NCBI GenBank assembly: GCA_016185245.1
Contig: JACPNZ010000039.1
Span: forward strand, 1 to 64,000
Length of the DNA stretch: 64,000 nucleotides
Origin: Hyphomicrobiales bacterium
GTDB taxonomy: Bacteria > Pseudomonadota > Alphaproteobacteria > Rhizobiales > Aestuariivirgaceae
Direction: 5' to 3'
Shown here: positions 62,628 to 64,000 of the stretch, in pieces
Layout of the letters: every line of letters begins with the position of its first letter
How positions within the stretch are numbered: position 1 is the first letter of the stretch
Made by a program: the position numbers and the translations under genes
The notes under the pieces: generated by a model
Database searches by the model: none
The model's input: the letters and a program-made list of their open reading frames with translations, nothing else
What the model was told of the DNA's origin: nothing

Positions 62628-62675
62628 GAATTACGGTGACAGAATTACGGAATTACGGTGACAGTGCATTCAATT
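62628..62675. repeat. Boundary repeat at the SMP-30 pseudogene break
   Basis: GAATTACGGTGACAG is followed by AATTACGG and AATTACGGTGACAGTGCATTCAATT. The last part is the reverse complement of the islet's left-end repeat (AATTGAATGCACTGTCACCGTAATT). It joins the broken lactonase gene to the parC 3' flank and looks like a nested or deleted element end. Confidence 0.8.
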
Positions 62676-62681
62676 GCCCCC

Positions 62682-64000
62682 TCACCCAAACCGGTTGCTC
62701 TTCGGAAATCCCTTCGGCGGCAACCGGCCGGCTTGCGCCCGATCGCCTACCCATTCTTTCAAATCCGTCACCACGAAATTGCGGCCTGAGCTGTCGGTCC
62801 AGGAGAGACCGTCTTTCAGCTTGAAGGCGCGGGCGTCGGAGAGGCTGCCGTCCTTGAATTTCTGCAAGCGCACTCCTTTCCCCCGCGCCATTTCGGGAAG
62901 CTCGGCGAGCTTGAAGATCAGCAGCTTGCGGTTCTCGCCGATTGCCGCTAGGTGATCGGCCCCCTCCTCCACGGCCACGCAGACCACTGCCTCGGCCGGG
63001 GCCTTGAGGTTCAGCACCTGTTTTCCTTTCCGCGTATTGGCGAGGCATTCGTCCTCACTCACAATAAATCCGTCGCCGTCGCTGGAGGCGACGAGCCGCT
63101 TCGCCCCGGCCGCGTAGACAAACAGCGCCACCACCTGGTCGGACGCCTCCATGTCGCACAGAAGCCGCACCGGCTCGCCGTGGCCGCGGCCCCCCGGCAG
63201 CCTGGCGCCTTCGAGAGTGAAGAACTTGCCCGATGACGAGAACAGCATGATCTTGTCGGTGGTCGAGGCCTTCAGCATGAATTTGTGGCTGTCGCCCTCC
63301 TTGTAAGTAAGGCCCGTCGCATCCTCGAGATGGCCCTTCATCGCCCTGATCCAGCCCTTGTCGGAACAGACCACGGTCACCGGCTCCTTCTCGATCAGCG
63401 CCTGTTCGAGCTCCATATCGATCTCGGGCGCCACGGCGAAATCGGTGCGCCTCCTCCCCAGCGGCGTCTTCTTGGAGAACTTCTCCCTCACCTCCCGCAC
63501 TTCGGCGGAAACTTGCGCCCATTGCTCGTCGTCGGACTTCAACAGCTTGTTGAGCTCCTTCTCTTCCTTCACCAGGCCGTCATGCTCCTTGCGGATTTCC
63601 ATTTCCTCGAGCTTGCGAAGGGCTCGGAGCCGCATGTTGAGGATGGCTTCGGCCTGGGTGTCGGTGAGCTTGAAGCGCTTGACCAGCGCCGGCTTGGGCT
63701 CGTCCTCCTGGCGGATCAACCGGATCACCGCGTCGAGATTGAGATAGGCGACGAGATAGCCGGCGAGGATTTCAAGCCGCCTGGCGATCTCGGCAAGGCG
63801 GAAGCGCGAGCGGCGGACCAGCACTTCCTTGCGGTGGTCGAGCCATTCGCGCAAGACCTCCTTGAGCGACATTACCTTCGGCACTTTGCCGCCGGAGAGC
63901 ACATTCATGTTGAGGGGAATGCGGGCTTCCATCTCGGTTGCGCGGAAGAGCTGCTCCATGAGGAGTGCGGGATCGACGCTGCGGCTCCTGGGCTCCAGCA
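62682..64000 (-). CDS. parC: DNA topoisomerase IV subunit A (partial, C-terminal part)
   Basis: The 3' part of parC runs off the right end of the window; the frame is still open at base 64000, and the ORF-track start at 63959 is an internal Met. It covers the end of the breakage-reunion domain and coiled-coil gate ([80 protein letters not shown]) and the C-terminal beta-pinwheel ([28 protein letters not shown]). With ParE it decatenates chromosomes. ParC rather than GyrA is favoured by the [16 protein letters not shown] and PGGRGHGEP segments. Confidence 0.9.
   Translation of the reverse strand, partial: LEPRSRSVDPALLMEQLFRATEMEARIPLNMNVLSGGKVPKVMSLKEVLREWLDHRKEVLVRRSRFRLAEIARRLEILAGYLVAYLNLDAVIRLIRQEDEPKPALVKRFKLTDTQAEAILNMRLRALRKLEEMEIRKEHDGLVKEEKELNKLLKSDDEQWAQVSAEVREVREKFSKKTPLGRRRTDFAVAPEIDMELEQALIEKEPVTVVCSDKGWIRAMKGHLEDATGLTYKEGDSHKFMLKASTTDKIMLFSSSGKFFTLEGARLPGGRGHGEPVRLLCDMEASDQVVALFVYAAGAKRLVASSDGDGFIVSEDECLANTRKGKQVLNLKAPAEAVVCVAVEEGADHLAAIGENRKLLIFKLAELPEMARGKGVRLQKFKDGSLSDARAFKLKDGLSWTDSSGRNFVVTDLKEWVGDRAQAGRLPPKGFPKSNRFG

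Overview
The window is about 64 kb of GC-rich chromosome from an alphaproteobacterium, most likely of the order Hyphomicrobiales (Rhizobiales). The grounds are an ALA-synthase-type hemA (C4 pathway), an LdtR/L,D-transpeptidase pair, a Bpt/Ate-type aminoacyl-tRNA-protein transferase, a K+-independent-type H+-pyrophosphatase, and the cluster glyA-nrdR-ribD-ribE-ribH-nusB. This is inferred from gene content; no rRNA or tRNA gene was seen, nor any CRISPR array or recognisable intact transposase. Layout: 0.2-2.3 kb holds a porin frame that reads without a stop into a lipoprotein trypsin-like protease. 2.3-10.8 kb holds a TPR-sulfotransferase, a quinone oxidoreductase, a class I aminotransferase, a Crp/Fnr regulator, a SIS-domain sugar isomerase, an LTA-synthase-like sulfatase-fold membrane protein, and a second sulfotransferase with no normal start codon. 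10.8-23.7 kb is a complete bacterial microcompartment (BMC) locus. It has a DeoR regulator, a class III PLP enzyme, an acylating aldehyde dehydrogenase, four shell proteins (BMC-T, BMC-P, BMC-H, BMC-T), a small BMC-associated protein and an APH-type kinase on the plus strand. A convergent minus-strand operon encodes a fused large-medium B12 diol dehydratase, its small subunit, an isochorismatase-like hydrolase, an APC permease and an SDR. The enzyme set matches the mycobacterial/rhodococcal aminoacetone/1-amino-2-propanol (RMM/AAUM) type, with a diol dehydratase added. 23.8-27.1 kb carries an SMP-30 lactonase, an acyl-CoA dehydrogenase and a thiolase. 27.6-33.7 kb is an accessory zone: a Cys-rich secreted peptide, an Asp-box (BNR) protein, a tellurite/stress ter-type operon (telA-like, terD, an unknown, a TerF-like VWA gene) and a BrnT/BrnA-type toxin-antitoxin pair. 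Its segments are bounded by copies of the 3' end of hppA, which looks like a repeatedly used insertion site. 33.7-44.1 kb returns to core genes: hppA, a TadG-like VWA protein, a pseudouridine synthase, an MFS transporter, nusB-ribH-ribE-ribD-nrdR and glyA. 44.1-46.9 kb is a second accessory patch: intergenic palindromic repeats, duplicated BrnA-like mini-genes, and a roughly 1.75 kb islet of phage-like coding fragments bounded by inverted copies of ACTGTCACCGTAAT. 46.9-64 kb is mostly core: hemA, the L,D-transpeptidase and ldtR, hemB, a 3-hydroxyisobutyrate dehydrogenase-like gene, bpt, an EamA transporter, two paralogous PAS-like proteins, a TetR-HlyD-ABC-ABC2 efflux operon, a broken SMP-30 gene cut by the same boundary sequence, and the 3' part of parC running off the window. 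How the genes work together: the two BMC operons can plausibly turn aminoacetone/1-amino-2-propanol (SDR, kinase, PLP phospho-lyase) and perhaps 1,2-propanediol (diol dehydratase) into propionaldehyde and then propionyl-CoA (aldehyde dehydrogenase in the shell). The rib cluster makes riboflavin, hemA and hemB make porphobilinogen, and ldtR with its neighbour remodels the cell wall. Most start sites in the list were re-chosen from ribosome-binding sites and gene overlaps rather than taken from the longest ORF.
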